A DNA stretch of 64,000 nucleotides from assembly GCF_003853645.1 (NCBI RefSeq), contig NZ_QTPO01000003.1, forward strand, positions 124,001 through 188,000, written 5' to 3'. The position numbers were made by a program, and so were the translations under genes. The DNA is from Burkholderia sp. Bp9143 (GTDB taxonomy: Bacteria; Pseudomonadota; Gammaproteobacteria; Burkholderiales; Burkholderiaceae). Below the pieces are notes generated by a model. That model ran no database searches, was not told the DNA's origin, and saw only the letters and a program-made list of their open reading frames with translations. Below are positions 1 to 8,848 of the stretch, piece by piece (position 1 is the stretch's first letter; each line of letters begins with the position of its first letter).

Positions 1-838
1 CGTGCAGGAGGAGTTCTATCCGGTGATGGAAGCGCTCGTCGAGCGCCGTGCCGACATCGACCACGTGCTGATCGAGACGTCGGGCCTCGCGCTGCCGAAG
101 CCGCTCGTGCAGGCCTTCAACTGGCCGACGATCCGCAACAGCTTCACGGTCGACGCGGTCGTGACCGTCGTCGACGGGCCGGCCGCCGCGAGCGGCCAGT
201 TCGCCGAGAACCCGCAGGCCGTCGACGCGCAGCGCCGCGCCGATCCGAATCTCGACCACGAGTCGCCGCTGCACGAACTGTTCGCCGACCAGCTGTCGTC
301 CGCCGATCTCGTGATCGTGAACAAGGCCGACCTGGTCGCCGACGCGCAGTTCGCCGAGGTCGAAGCCGCGATCCGCGAGGAAATCCCGCCGCAGGTGAAG
401 ATCGTGCGCGCGACGCGCGGCGAGCTCGACCTCGCGATGCTGCTGGGCCTCGAATCGGCATCGGAGGAAACGATCCACCTGCGGCACGACCATCACGGCT
501 CGGCCGACGACGGCGATCACGACCACCATCACGACGATTTCGATTCGGTGGTGGTGTCGGGCGACGCGGGGTCGCGCGAGGCGACGATCGCCGCGCTGCA
601 GCGCGTCGTCGAGACGCACACGATCTATCGCGCGAAAGGCTTCGCCGCGCTGCCCGATGCGCCGATGCGACTCGTGATCCAGGGCGTCGGCCGCCGCTTC
701 GACAGCTATTTCGACCGTCGCTGGCAGGACGGCGAGACGCGTGCGAGCCGCTTCGTGCTGATCGGCGAGGATCTCGACGCAGCCGCGCTGCAGCGCGCGT
801 TCGACGCCGCGTGCGCGGCCGACATGCAACAGGCGTAA
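1..838 (+). CDS. cobW: CobW-type GTPase, 5' end cut off by window edge
   Basis: CobW-family metal-chaperone GTPase associated with cobalt delivery in cobalamin synthesis. About 278 C-terminal residues are visible; the N-terminal Walker A region lies before the window. Numbering from the first visible codon, there is the ETSGLALP switch motif (25-32), a DG-containing beta-strand after VVTVV (about 52-59), the NKAD guanine-specificity motif (107-110), a His/Asp-rich metal-binding stretch (about 162-179) and a CobW C-terminal domain (about 184-270). The frame is open to the left edge, so the GTG at position 2 is not the real start. Only 6 nt separate the stop from cobN, with no obvious ribosome-binding site, suggesting translational coupling. 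The family is sure; strict assignment to cobW rests on the neighbours. Confidence 0.93.
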   Translation, partial: VQEEFYPVMEALVERRADIDHVLIETSGLALPKPLVQAFNWPTIRNSFTVDAVVTVVDGPAAASGQFAENPQAVDAQRRADPNLDHESPLHELFADQLSSADLVIVNKADLVADAQFAEVEAAIREEIPPQVKIVRATRGELDLAMLLGLESASEETIHLRHDHHGSADDGDHDHHHDDFDSVVVSGDAGSREATIAALQRVVETHTIYRAKGFAALPDAPMRLVIQGVGRRFDSYFDRRWQDGETRASRFVLIGEDLDAAALQRAFDAACAADMQQA

Positions 839-844
839 CGCGCG

Positions 845-3800
845 ATGCATCTGCTGCGCACCACGCCGGGAGGCTTCGTCGACGATACGCAGGGTGTCGT
901 CCGGATCGACCAGCAGCCGGCCGACATCGTGATCCTGAGCTCGGCCGACACGACGCTGTCGCTGCTGGCCAGCGTCGTGCCGAAGCTGCCGGCCGGCTTT
1001 CCGAGCGTGCGGCTCGCGAACGTCACGTTCCTGCGGCAGCCGGCGTCGGTCGATTTCTATGTCGACGACGTGCTGCGTCACGCGAAGACGGTCGTGATCG
1101 ATCATCTCGGCGGCGAGGCATACTGGCCGTACGGGATCGAACAGGCCGTGTCGCTCGCGTCGAAGCGCGGGCAACGGCTCGCGATGTTCTCCGGCGACCT
1201 GCAGGAAGACCCGAACCTCGTCGCGAAGAGCACGGTCGCGCCCGACCTGTGCCGGCTGTGGTGGCGCTATCTGCGCGAAGGCGGGATGCACAACGCCGAC
1301 GCGTTGCTGCGCAGCATCGCGTTCCATACGCTCGGTTTCGGCGACGCCCCCGAGCCGCCGCGCCCGCTACCGGCCGCCGCGCTGTATCACCCGGCGCGCG
1401 ACCCGGCGAGCGTCGACGACTGGCGAGCGCGCTGGACGCCCGGCGCGCCCGTCGTCGCGATCCTGTTCTATCGTGCGCACTGGCAGGCCGCGAACACCGC
1501 CGTGTTCGACGCGCTGGCAGATGCCCTCGTGCGCGAAGGGCTCAATCCGCTGCCGATCGCGGTCACGTCATTGAAGGATGCCGTGAGCCGCGAGGTCATC
1601 ACGCAGCTCTGCGACACGCATGGCGTCGCGCTCGTGCTGAACACCACGGCCTTCGCGGCCGGCGCAATCGACAGCCCCGAACCCGACGTGCTCGCGGGCG
1701 ACGCGCCGGTGCTGCAGGTGATCCTGTCCGGCGGCAACCGCGACGCGTGGGTGGCCGACAACCAGGGGCTGCACGCGCGCGACATCGCGATGCACATCGC
1801 ATTGCCTGAAGTCGACGGGCGCATCGTCACGCGCGCGGTGAGCTTCAAGGGGCTGGCGTATCGTTGTCCGCACACCGAAGTCGACGTCGTGCGCTACCAG
1901 CCCGACGCCGAACGGATCGCGTTCGTCGCGGCGCTCGCGCGCGGCTGGTGCCGGCTGCGCACGCTCGACAATCCCGACAAGCGCATCGCGCTGATCCTCG
2001 CGAACTATCCGCAAAGCGAAGGGCGGATCGGCAACGGCGTCGGGCTCGATACGCCGGCGTCCGCACTGCGCGTGCTCGCGGCGCTGCGCGAGGCGGGCTA
2101 TGCCGTGGCCGACCTGCCGGCCGACGGCGACGCGCTGATCGCGCGGCTCACCGAAGGCGTGACCAACGATCCGGCCGTGCGCGCATTGCGCCCCGCGTTC
2201 CAGAGCTTCGCGCTGGCCGACTACGTCGCGCATTTCGCGCGGCTGCCGGCCGCCGTGCGCGACGCGCTGAACGCACGCTGGGGCCCGCCCGAAGCGGACC
2301 CGACGCTGCGGCAGGGGCGCTTCACGATCGCCGGCTGGCGCGCGGGCAACGTGTTCGTCGGCATCCAGCCGTCGCGTTCGCGCGGCGAGAACGACTATGC
2401 GAGCTACCACGATGCGGACCTCGTGCCGCCGCACGCGTACCTCGCGTTCTATTTCTGGCTGCGCGATGCGTTCAGCATCGACGCGGTCATCCACCTCGGC
2501 AAGCACGGCAACCTCGAATGGCTGCCGGGCAAGAGCGTCGCGCTGTCCGACGCGTGCTGGCCCGACCTGACGCTCGGACCGCTGCCGCACCTGTATCCGT
2601 TCATCGTCAACGATCCGGGCGAGGGCAGCCAGGCGAAACGCCGCGCGCAGGCGGTGATCGTCGATCACCTGATGCCGCCGCTCACGCGCGCGGAAAACTA
2701 CGGCCCGCTGCAGGATCTCGAACGGCAGGTCGACGAGTACTACGAAGCGCTGATGGTCGATGCGCGGCGCGCCAGGCTGCTGCGCAAGACGATCCTCGCG
2801 ACGATCGCCGAACACCGGCTGCATGACGAACTGAGCGTGTCGCCGCCGCGCGATGCGGGCGACGAGGATGCGCTGCTGACGCGCGTCGACGCGTGGCTGT
2901 GCGAATTGAAGGAAGCGCAGATTCGCGACGGGCTGCACGTGTTCGGTGCGTCGCCGGCCGACCGTCAGCGGCGCGACACGCTGCTCGCGCTCGCGCGTTT
3001 TCCGGTCGGCGACGGCAAGGGCGCACGCGCGGGGCTGATCGGCGCGCTCGCGCGCGATCTCGCGCTCGGCGACGATTTCGATCCGCTCGCGGCCGACTGG
3101 GCCGCGCCGTGGACGGGCCCGCGGCCGGCCGCGCTGCAAGCGCTCGACGCATCGCCGTGGCGCCATGCGGGCGATACGCGCGAGCGGCTCGAACGGCTTG
3201 CGCAGCAGTGGCTGGACGGGCTGTGCGCGAATGCCGGCGGCGATCCCGGCATCGATGCGACGCCGCCGGGTGCATGGCCGCACACGCTCGCCGTGCTCGA
3301 ACGCGTTCGCACGGCGCTGCTGCCCGCGCTCGACGCGTGCGGCGGCGAGGAAATGCGCCAGCTGCTGCGCGGGCTCGACGGCCGCTTCGTGCCGCCGGGG
3401 CCGAGCGGTTCGCCGTCGCGCGGCCGCCCCGACGTGCTGCCGACGGGCCGCAACTTCTATTCGGTCGATACGCGCGCGGTGCCGACGCAGGCCGCGTGGT
3501 CGCTCGGGCTGAAATCCGCGCAGCAGCTGATCGAACGCCATCTGCAGGATCACGGCGACTATCCGCGCGCGATCGGGCTGTCGGTCTGGGGGACCGCCAC
3601 GATGCGCACCGGCGGCGACGACATCGCGCAGGCGTTCGCGCTCATCGGCGTGCGGCCGAAATGGGCGCACGGCAGCCATCGCGTGACCGACTTCGAGATC
3701 CTGCCGATCGAGATCTTCGACCGGCCGCGCATCGACGTGACGCTGCGCGTGTCGGGCTTCTTCCGCGACGCGTTCCCGAACCTGATGCACCTGTTCGACG

Positions 3801-4654
3801 CGGCCGTGCAGGCTGTGGCTGCGCTCGACGAGCCCGAGGCACTGAACCCGATCCGCGCGCGCATCGAGCGCGAACGCGCGACATGGATCGAGCAGGGCGT
3901 GGCGCCGGACGAAGCGCGGCGCCGTGCCGGCTGGCGCGTGTTCGGCGCGCGGCCGGGCAGCTACGGCGCCGGCCTGCAGGACCTGATCGACCAGCGCCGC
4001 TGGCAGACCGACGCCGACCTCGCCGACGCGTATCGCCAGTGGGGCGGCCATGCGTACGCGCAGAACAGCGCGGGCGACGCCGCCCCCGACGTGTTCGGCG
4101 AGCGGCTCGCGACGATCGACGTCGTCGTGCAGAACCAGGACAGCCGCGAACACGACATCCTCGACTCGAACGACTACTACCAGTTCCAGGGCGGGATGAC
4201 GGCGGCCGTGCGCCACCTGTCCGGGCAGCAGCCGAGCATCTACCACGGCGACCATGCGAACCCGGTCGCGCCGAAGATGCGCACGCTGCGCGAGGAAATC
4301 GCGCGCGTGATCCGCTCGCGCGTCGTCAATCCGAAATGGCTCGACGGCGTGAAGCGTCATGGCTACAAGGGCGCGGCCGAAATGGCCGCGACCGTCGACT
4401 ACCTGTACGGCTATGACGCGACCGCGCGCGTGCTGTCGGACCACCAGTACGCGCTCGTCGCCGACGCATACCTGTTCGACGACGACACGCGCGCGTTCCT
4501 TGAGCACCACAACCCGAAGGCGCTGCATGGCATCTGCGAACGCTTCGTCGAAGCGATGCAGCGCGGGCTGTGGCAGCAGCCGGGCGACTATCGCGAGCGG
4601 ATCGAAGCGGTCTGGCTCGACAGCGAACAACTTCAGGAAGGGGGACGGCGATGA
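845..4654 (+). CDS. cobN: Cobaltochelatase large subunit CobN
   Basis: Large porphyrin-binding subunit that inserts cobalt into hydrogenobyrinic acid a,c-diamide in the aerobic B12 route, using ATPase subunits as motor. The 1269 residues match the usual CobN/BchH length. A conserved block with GKHGNLEWLPGK lies near residue 550, and the C-terminal third has the family's DSNDYYQFQGG stretch. ATG 845 follows cobW after 6 nt, and the TGA overlaps the ATG of the chlI/chlD gene (ATGA, 4651-4654), so cobW-cobN-chlID read as one operon. No cobS or cobT gene is present; the partner subunits here are of magnesium-chelatase type. The long minus-strand ORF opposite this gene is a codon-bias shadow. Confidence 0.97.
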   Translation: MHLLRTTPGGFVDDTQGVVRIDQQPADIVILSSADTTLSLLASVVPKLPAGFPSVRLANVTFLRQPASVDFYVDDVLRHAKTVVIDHLGGEAYWPYGIEQAVSLASKRGQRLAMFSGDLQEDPNLVAKSTVAPDLCRLWWRYLREGGMHNADALLRSIAFHTLGFGDAPEPPRPLPAAALYHPARDPASVDDWRARWTPGAPVVAILFYRAHWQAANTAVFDALADALVREGLNPLPIAVTSLKDAVSREVITQLCDTHGVALVLNTTAFAAGAIDSPEPDVLAGDAPVLQVILSGGNRDAWVADNQGLHARDIAMHIALPEVDGRIVTRAVSFKGLAYRCPHTEVDVVRYQPDAERIAFVAALARGWCRLRTLDNPDKRIALILANYPQSEGRIGNGVGLDTPASALRVLAALREAGYAVADLPADGDALIARLTEGVTNDPAVRALRPAFQSFALADYVAHFARLPAAVRDALNARWGPPEADPTLRQGRFTIAGWRAGNVFVGIQPSRSRGENDYASYHDADLVPPHAYLAFYFWLRDAFSIDAVIHLGKHGNLEWLPGKSVALSDACWPDLTLGPLPHLYPFIVNDPGEGSQAKRRAQAVIVDHLMPPLTRAENYGPLQDLERQVDEYYEALMVDARRARLLRKTILATIAEHRLHDELSVSPPRDAGDEDALLTRVDAWLCELKEAQIRDGLHVFGASPADRQRRDTLLALARFPVGDGKGARAGLIGALARDLALGDDFDPLAADWAAPWTGPRPAALQALDASPWRHAGDTRERLERLAQQWLDGLCANAGGDPGIDATPPGAWPHTLAVLERVRTALLPALDACGGEEMRQLLRGLDGRFVPPGPSGSPSRGRPDVLPTGRNFYSVDTRAVPTQAAWSLGLKSAQQLIERHLQDHGDYPRAIGLSVWGTATMRTGGDDIAQAFALIGVRPKWAHGSHRVTDFEILPIEIFDRPRIDVTLRVSGFFRDAFPNLMHLFDAAVQAVAALDEPEALNPIRARIERERATWIEQGVAPDEARRRAGWRVFGARPGSYGAGLQDLIDQRRWQTDADLADAYRQWGGHAYAQNSAGDAAPDVFGERLATIDVVVQNQDSREHDILDSNDYYQFQGGMTAAVRHLSGQQPSIYHGDHANPVAPKMRTLREEIARVIRSRVVNPKWLDGVKRHGYKGAAEMAATVDYLYGYDATARVLSDHQYALVADAYLFDDDTRAFLEHHNPKALHGICERFVEAMQRGLWQQPGDYRERIEAVWLDSEQLQEGGRR

Positions 4655-5739
4655 CCGATCCGACGACGCATCGCGCACGCGCGGTGTTCCCGTTCGCGGC
4701 GCTGGTCGCACAGCAACCGTTGCAGCGGGCGCTGCTGCTGGCGGCGATCGACCCGTCGCTCGGCGGCGTGCTCGTCAGCGGGCCGCGCGGCACCGCGAAA
4801 TCGACCGCCGCGCGCGCGCTCGCCGAACTGCTGCCCGAAGGGGCATTCGTCACGCTGCCGCTGTCGGCGAGCGACGAGCAGGTCACGGGCACGCTCGATC
4901 TCGCGCATGCGCTCGCCGAAAACGGCGTGCGCTTTCGCCCGGGCCTGCTCGCGCGCGCGCATCGCGGCGTGCTGTACGTCGACGAGGTGAACCTGCTCGC
5001 CGACGGGCTCGTCGATACGCTGCTCGATGTCGCCGCGAGCGGCGTGAACGTGGTCGAGCGCGATGGCGTGTCGCACGCGCACGACGCGCGCTTCGTGCTG
5101 GTCGGCACGATGAATCCCGAAGAAGGCGAACTGCGCCCGCAACTGCTCGACCGCTTCGGGCTGATGGTCGAGCTCGAGAACTGCTTCGACGCCGCGCAGC
5201 GCGAGCAGATCGTGAAGGCGCGCCTCGCGTTCGATCTCGATCCGGACGCGTTCCGTGCACGTCACGCGGCTGCGCAGCGCGCGCTCGGCGACCGGATCCA
5301 CGCGGCGCGGGCGCGACTGTCGACGCTGGATTTCGACGATGCGGTTCACGCGCGCGTCAGCGCGCTGTGCATCGACGCGGCCGTCGACGGCCTGCGCGCC
5401 GACCTCGTGATGCTGCGCGCCGCGCGCGCGCTCGCGGCGCTGGAACAGGCCGACGCGGTGACGGTGCCGCATGTCGAACGCGTGGCCGACGCGGTGCTGC
5501 GGCATCGGCGTCATGCGGGTACGCCGCCGTCGTCGGGCGCGTCGCAGTCGAATGGAGAGGGCGAGGGCAACCGCGACGGCCGTTCGCCGCCGGACACGCG
5601 CCGGCATCCTGACGATCAATCGGGCGCGGCGCGAAACGATGCGACCGCGTCACAAGGCGACTGGGGCTACCTGCCGCCCGAGCCGGCCGGGCTGCGCGAC
5701 GTGAAAGGCGTGGTGCCGCTACCGCTAAAAAAACGCTGA
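4651..5739 (+). CDS. chlI: ChlI-type AAA+ ATPase; zero-frame product of a frameshifted chlD gene
   Basis: 362-residue AAA+ ATPase of the magnesium/cobalt chelatase motor. Walker A GPRGTAKST is at residues 44-52, and Walker B LYVDEVNLL at about 108-116 is followed by the chelatase-type helical insert. The last 75 residues are a low-complexity Ser/Gly/Asp/Pro linker typical of the junction between the ChlI-like and VWA parts of ChlD. The frame ends at TGA 5737-5739, directly after a run of seven A residues. The next frame (-1) continues without a stop into the VWA domain ending at 6416. Ribosomes that do not shift make this small subunit; those that shift make a 588-residue ChlD, join(4651..5733,5733..6416). 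ATG 4651 overlaps the cobN stop. Confidence 0.9.
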   Translation: MTDPTTHRARAVFPFAALVAQQPLQRALLLAAIDPSLGGVLVSGPRGTAKSTAARALAELLPEGAFVTLPLSASDEQVTGTLDLAHALAENGVRFRPGLLARAHRGVLYVDEVNLLADGLVDTLLDVAASGVNVVERDGVSHAHDARFVLVGTMNPEEGELRPQLLDRFGLMVELENCFDAAQREQIVKARLAFDLDPDAFRARHAAAQRALGDRIHAARARLSTLDFDDAVHARVSALCIDAAVDGLRADLVMLRAARALAALEQADAVTVPHVERVADAVLRHRRHAGTPPSSGASQSNGEGEGNRDGRSPPDTRRHPDDQSGAARNDATASQGDWGYLPPEPAGLRDVKGVVPLPLKKR

Positions 5740-5787
5740 GCCATCGAGCCGACGCCGCCGCGAACACGGTTCGCGGTCCTCGATGGC
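5727..5787 (+). promoter_or_regulatory. Programmed -1 ribosomal frameshift signal in chlID
   Basis: Seven A residues at 5727-5733 form a canonical A_AAA_AAA slippery heptamer in the chlI reading frame (CTA AAA AAA CGC TGA). After a 6-nt spacer holding the zero-frame stop comes a perfect 9-bp stem: GCCATCGAG 5740-5748 with CTCGATGGC 5779-5787. It encloses a second perfect 8-bp hairpin, CCGCGAAC 5758-5765 with GTTCGCGG 5769-5776, loop 3 nt. Heptamer, spacer and stem all fit known bacterial -1 sites. The -1 frame has no stop from 5733 to the VWA domain. Frameshifting in chlD genes of B12 producers is an established phenomenon; use of this site is inferred. Confidence 0.9.
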
Positions 5788-5807
5788 AGCCAGGCGCTGC
5801 CGCGCGC

Positions 5808-6416
5808 GTGCCGGGTACGGTGCGTGCCGGCACGGCCGTTGCATGGCCGGCGACGCTCGCCGCGAAGCGCGGCGGCCCGCTGCACGCCGACCACCTGCGT
5901 TTTCGCAAACGGGCCGGCACACCGCGCGCACTCCATTGCTTCGTGCTCGACTGTTCGGCGTCGATGCTGTCGCACGAACGGCTCGCGCTCGCGAAAGGGT
6001 TGATCGTCGCGTACTTCGATCAGGCCGCGCGCGAGCGCGTGGAAACCGCGCTGATCTGCTTCGGCGGCAACGGCGCCGCGCGGCGCTTCGGCCCGGCCGT
6101 GCCGCGCTGGTGGAATGCGCGCTGGCTCGAACCGGTGGACGGCGGCGGCGGCACGCCGCTCGCGGACGGCATCGCGGCCGCCGCGCAAGTGCTCGCGCAC
6201 GATGCACGGCGTACGCCGGACAAGCAGCGCTGGCTGTGGGTGCTGTCCGACGGACGCACGCGCGAAACGCCGCCGAAACCGGCGGCCGCCGATCACGTCG
6301 TGTTCGTCGACTTCGACGACGCGGCCGTGCGGATCGGGCAGGGCAGGCGGCTCGCCGATGCATGGGGCGCGCAATGGATGACGGCAGCGTCACTGTCCCC
6401 CGAGCTGGCCGGCTGA
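5808..6416 (+). CDS. chlD: VWA (ChlD C-terminal) domain of cobalt chelatase, expressed by -1 frameshift
   Basis: C-terminal half of a ChlD-type medium chelatase subunit. It carries a VWA domain with MIDAS residues: DCSAS at 48-52 counted from GTG 5808, a Thr in GGGGTPLADG, and an Asp in LSDGR. The upstream part WPATLAAKRGG resembles the segment that leads into the ChlD VWA domain. The first start codon in this frame is GTG 5808, but it lacks a ribosome-binding site. The frame is open back to 5733, where the frameshift signal joins it to the ATPase, giving a 588-residue product. Independent translation from 5808 is less likely. Annotation pipelines may call it a separate VWA protein or a broken gene. 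Confidence 0.85.
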   Translation: MPGTVRAGTAVAWPATLAAKRGGPLHADHLRFRKRAGTPRALHCFVLDCSASMLSHERLALAKGLIVAYFDQAARERVETALICFGGNGAARRFGPAVPRWWNARWLEPVDGGGGTPLADGIAAAAQVLAHDARRTPDKQRWLWVLSDGRTRETPPKPAAADHVVFVDFDDAAVRIGQGRRLADAWGAQWMTAASLSPELAG

Positions 6417-6482
6417 TCCGGCGATCGGCCGTGCTGGACGATCGCCGGCGCTGCGCTATGATCGCCGTTTCTACTCACCGGA

Positions 6483-6944
6483 ATGCCTGCCATGCAAGTA
6501 CTCGTCGATGCCGACGCGTGTCCCGCCGTCATCAAGGACATGCTGTTTCGCGCCGCGCGTCGTGCCGAGATCTGTGTGACGCTGGTCGCGAACCAGTTCC
6601 TGCGCACGCCGCCGTCGCCGTTCATCAAGGCGCTGCAGGTGCCGGCCGGCTTCGACGTAGCCGATGCGCGAATCGTCGAGCTCGCGGAAGCCGGCGATCT
6701 CGTGATCACCGCCGACATCCCGCTGGCCGCCGCCGTCCTCGACAAGGGCGCACATGCGCTCGACCCGCGCGGCAACTGGTTCAGCCGCGAGAACATCGAG
6801 GAACGCCTGTCGACGCGCGCGATGATGGATCAGTTGCGCAGCGCGGGCATCGATACGGGCGGGCCGGCGCCGTTCAGCGCACGCGATGGCAAGACGTTCG
6901 CGTCGCAGCTCGATCGGTTCCTGGCACGCCGCGGCACGCCGTGA
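6483..6944 (+). CDS. YaiI/YqxD (UPF0178) family protein
   Basis: 153-residue member of the UPF0178 family, a small conserved cytoplasmic family with a PIN-like fold and no settled function. The diagnostic N-terminus VLVDADACP lies at residues 6-14, and the ITADIPLAA and LDPRGNWFS blocks follow. Length is normal for the family. Two in-frame ATGs (6483 and 6492) precede the conserved core, and neither has a strong ribosome-binding site, so the start could be three codons later. It follows the chelatase operon by 66 nt on the same strand, with no sign of a role in B12 synthesis. Confidence 0.9.
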   Translation: MPAMQVLVDADACPAVIKDMLFRAARRAEICVTLVANQFLRTPPSPFIKALQVPAGFDVADARIVELAEAGDLVITADIPLAAAVLDKGAHALDPRGNWFSRENIEERLSTRAMMDQLRSAGIDTGGPAPFSARDGKTFASQLDRFLARRGTP

Positions 6945-7064
6945 CGCACCGGGCGTCGGTCGTGCGATACGTCACCGTTTTCGCGTCGAATCGCCGGCTA
7001 CGGCAGAATACGAATTCGCCTCGACATGGATGTCGTGGCGCGAACGACCCATCGGAGGGCATGG

Positions 7065-7637
7065 ATGTCACCGACCCAACTTCTCGTTCCGACGTTCACC
7101 CAGATGCTGCGCGCGCAATCCGCGTGGCTCGACAAGGCCGTGGCGCACCGGCAGGCTGACGGCGACGCGCCCGACGCGGTGCTGACGCTGAAGCTCGCGC
7201 CCGACATGTATCCGCTCGCCGCCCAGGTGCGGTTTTCGTGCTTCCAGGCCATGGAACCTGTCTACCGGCTGCGCGGCGAGCCGCTGCCGGATGCGCTGCT
7301 GGCGTTGCGGGAAGCCGGCTGGCATGCCGATGCGCAGCCCGGCACGCTGAGCGACGCACAGGGCATCCTCGCCGGCACGATCGCGTTCCTCGGCGAACTC
7401 GCCCCCGACGCGCTCGACGGCGGCGCCGCGCTGCCGATCGCGCTCGAACTGCCGAACGGCATCGCGTTCGACATGACGGGCGAGCAGTATGCGCGCGACT
7501 GGGCGCTGCCGCAGTTCTACTTTCACGCGATCGCCGCGTACGCGATCCTGCGCCATCACGGCGTCGAGCTCGGCAAGGCCGACTACGTGCCGCACATGCT
7601 GGCGTACGTGCGGCCCGGCACGATTCCTCAGGGTTGA
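7065..7637 (+). CDS. DUF1993 family protein
   Basis: 190-residue protein of the DUF1993 family, a helical DinB-like fold of unknown function. It begins with the family's pattern of a short N-terminus followed by VPTFTQMLRAQSAWLDKA. The C-terminal region FYFHAIAAYAILRHHGVELGKADY matches the conserved family end. The frame is open from 7026, but ATG 7065 is preferred because GGAGGG (7054-7059) sits 5 nt before it and family homology begins here. It stands alone between the UPF0178 and phosphatase-like genes. Confidence 0.85.
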   Translation: MSPTQLLVPTFTQMLRAQSAWLDKAVAHRQADGDAPDAVLTLKLAPDMYPLAAQVRFSCFQAMEPVYRLRGEPLPDALLALREAGWHADAQPGTLSDAQGILAGTIAFLGELAPDALDGGAALPIALELPNGIAFDMTGEQYARDWALPQFYFHAIAAYAILRHHGVELGKADYVPHMLAYVRPGTIPQG

Positions 7638-7673
7638 GCGGATGAGCGGACGATCCGGCCGCGGCGCCGCGGC

Positions 7674-8000
7674 ATGACGCGGGCCCTGTTCATCTGCAGC
7701 CGCAACCGGCTGCGCAGCCCGACGGCCGAGGTGGTATTCGCCGCGTGGCCGGGCGTCGAAACCGACTCAGCGGGCCTCGCGCCAGACGCGGACACGCGCT
7801 TGTCCGCGGAACAGCTCGAATGGGCCGAGATCGTGTTCGTGATGGAACGCGCGCACAAAGCGAAGCTGTCCGCCCAATTCGGCGCCCGGCTGAAGCACAA
7901 GCAGATCGTCTGCCTCGACATTCCCGACCGCTACGCGTACATGCAGCCCGAACTGGTCGCGCTGCTCGAGCGCAAGGCCGGGCCGTTGCTGCGCGCGTGA
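7674..8000 (+). CDS. Low-molecular-weight protein tyrosine phosphatase-like protein
   Basis: 108-residue protein with an N-terminal phosphatase loop, CSRNRLRSPT (Cys8 to Arg14, the CX5R pattern of low-molecular-weight phosphatases). It is shorter than the classical 140-160 residue enzymes and lacks their C-terminal DPY block; DIPDRYAYM near residue 81 occupies a similar place. This short subfamily is common in proteobacteria and usually annotated as a predicted phosphatase; its substrate is unknown. The start ATG 7674 lies 36 nt after the DUF1993 stop with only weak ribosome-binding potential. The family fold is likely; enzymatic activity is inferred. Confidence 0.8.
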   Translation: MTRALFICSRNRLRSPTAEVVFAAWPGVETDSAGLAPDADTRLSAEQLEWAEIVFVMERAHKAKLSAQFGARLKHKQIVCLDIPDRYAYMQPELVALLERKAGPLLRA

Positions 8001-8015
8001 GCGGCGCGGGCCGGT

Positions 8016-8444
8016 TCAGCGCGAGCGAAGCGGCCCGTCCGCGAGCGCGGAAATGCGGTCGAGGTGCAGCAGTTCGATGATCTTGCGGGTAGGCACGCTC
8101 GCGCGCAGCGTCTCGAGCCGCTCGACGTCGAACCACTTGCAGCGCGCGATCTCGTTGCTCGCACGCGGGGTCAGGTGTTTCGGCACGTCGGCCACGAACA
8201 CGTGATGGAGCTTCGTGAGGCCGCCGAACTGCACCGCATAGTCGAGCGCGAGCCCCTCCAGCCGCGTTTCCTCCGCCAGCTCCCGCCGCGCGGCCTCCAG
8301 CGGCGTCTCGCCGCGCCGGATCGTGCCGCCCGGCAGCGACCAGCGCGCCGCGCTACGCGCGACCAGCAGCACGCTGCTGCGCTGGCGGCACACGATCGTG
8401 GCGCGTTCCTTGATGCTGGCGACGGTATCCGGCCCGGTATTCAT
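8016..8444 (-). CDS. NUDIX hydrolase
   Basis: 142-residue NUDIX pyrophosphohydrolase. The Nudix box is intact: GGTIRRGETPLEAARRELAE followed by ET and RLEG, matching GX5EX7REUXEEXGU. A preceding SLPGG strand and the later CKWFDVERL segment fit small NUDIX proteins. The frame is open upstream to 8609, but ATG 8444 (MNTGPDTV) is chosen because conservation begins there. The substrate, probably a nucleoside diphosphate derivative, cannot be read from the sequence. It converges with the phosphatase-like gene, leaving 15 nt between stops. Confidence 0.87.
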   Translation of the reverse strand: MNTGPDTVASIKERATIVCRQRSSVLLVARSAARWSLPGGTIRRGETPLEAARRELAEETRLEGLALDYAVQFGGLTKLHHVFVADVPKHLTPRASNEIARCKWFDVERLETLRASVPTRKIIELLHLDRISALADGPLRSR

Positions 8445-8605
8445 GTTCGGCAAAACAGGTGCTGAATCGTGGAGGGAAATGCACGTCGACCGGTGCTGCC
8501 GGCCTGTCGCCCGATCGTCGGGCACGACGGCATGCAAGCCGCCGCGCCGATCATACCGGGCGTTCGTGACAGTTCCGTGCGTTGCCCAGCGCAACGCGCA
8601 TCGCG

Positions 8606-8848
8606 TCATGCGTGCGTGTCGATCGCCGAGTGAGCCGGCTTCCCGGACCGTCCGTGGCGCCGTTTGTGGACGGCATGCCGATGGTGATGCGGCGGCGTCA
8701 CATGCGGGCGCATGGGCGCGGGCCGTGCCACCGGCGCGGCGGCCCGCGGGGCAGATTGTCCCTCGCCAAAATGGAAGGTCTGGGTTTGCGCGCGAGCGAC
8801 ACTCAGCGTCGACACCAGCACGATGGCCGCGAGCAGCATGCGTTTCAT
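8606..8848 (-). CDS. Small secreted His-rich hypothetical protein
   Basis: 80-residue protein with a clear Sec signal peptide (MKRMLLAAIVLVSTLSVARA, cleavage expected after ARA at about residue 20). The mature part is Pro/Ala-rich and then His/Arg-rich: HHHRHAVHKRRHGR at about residues 54-67. It may bind metal or be a small periplasmic stress protein, but no family is recognised. The start ATG 8848 is backed by AGGTGG about 8 nt upstream. The same frame is open to 9280, but those upstream codons look unlike protein. It sits alone between the NUDIX gene and the cob operon, facing away from cob. Confidence 0.65.
   Translation of the reverse strand: MKRMLLAAIVLVSTLSVARAQTQTFHFGEGQSAPRAAAPVARPAPMRPHVTPPHHHRHAVHKRRHGRSGKPAHSAIDTHA

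Noticed and set aside
1568-4711. 1047-codon open frame on the minus strand opposite cobN
   Set aside because: Arg/Val/Asp/His-rich composition with no recognisable motif; expected shadow of a G+C-rich gene, and cobN itself is certain.
5733-5808. Reading the chlI/VWA split as a sequencing error or pseudogene
   Set aside because: Slippery heptamer, exact spacer and nested perfect stems at the junction fit a functional frameshift site better than a random defect.
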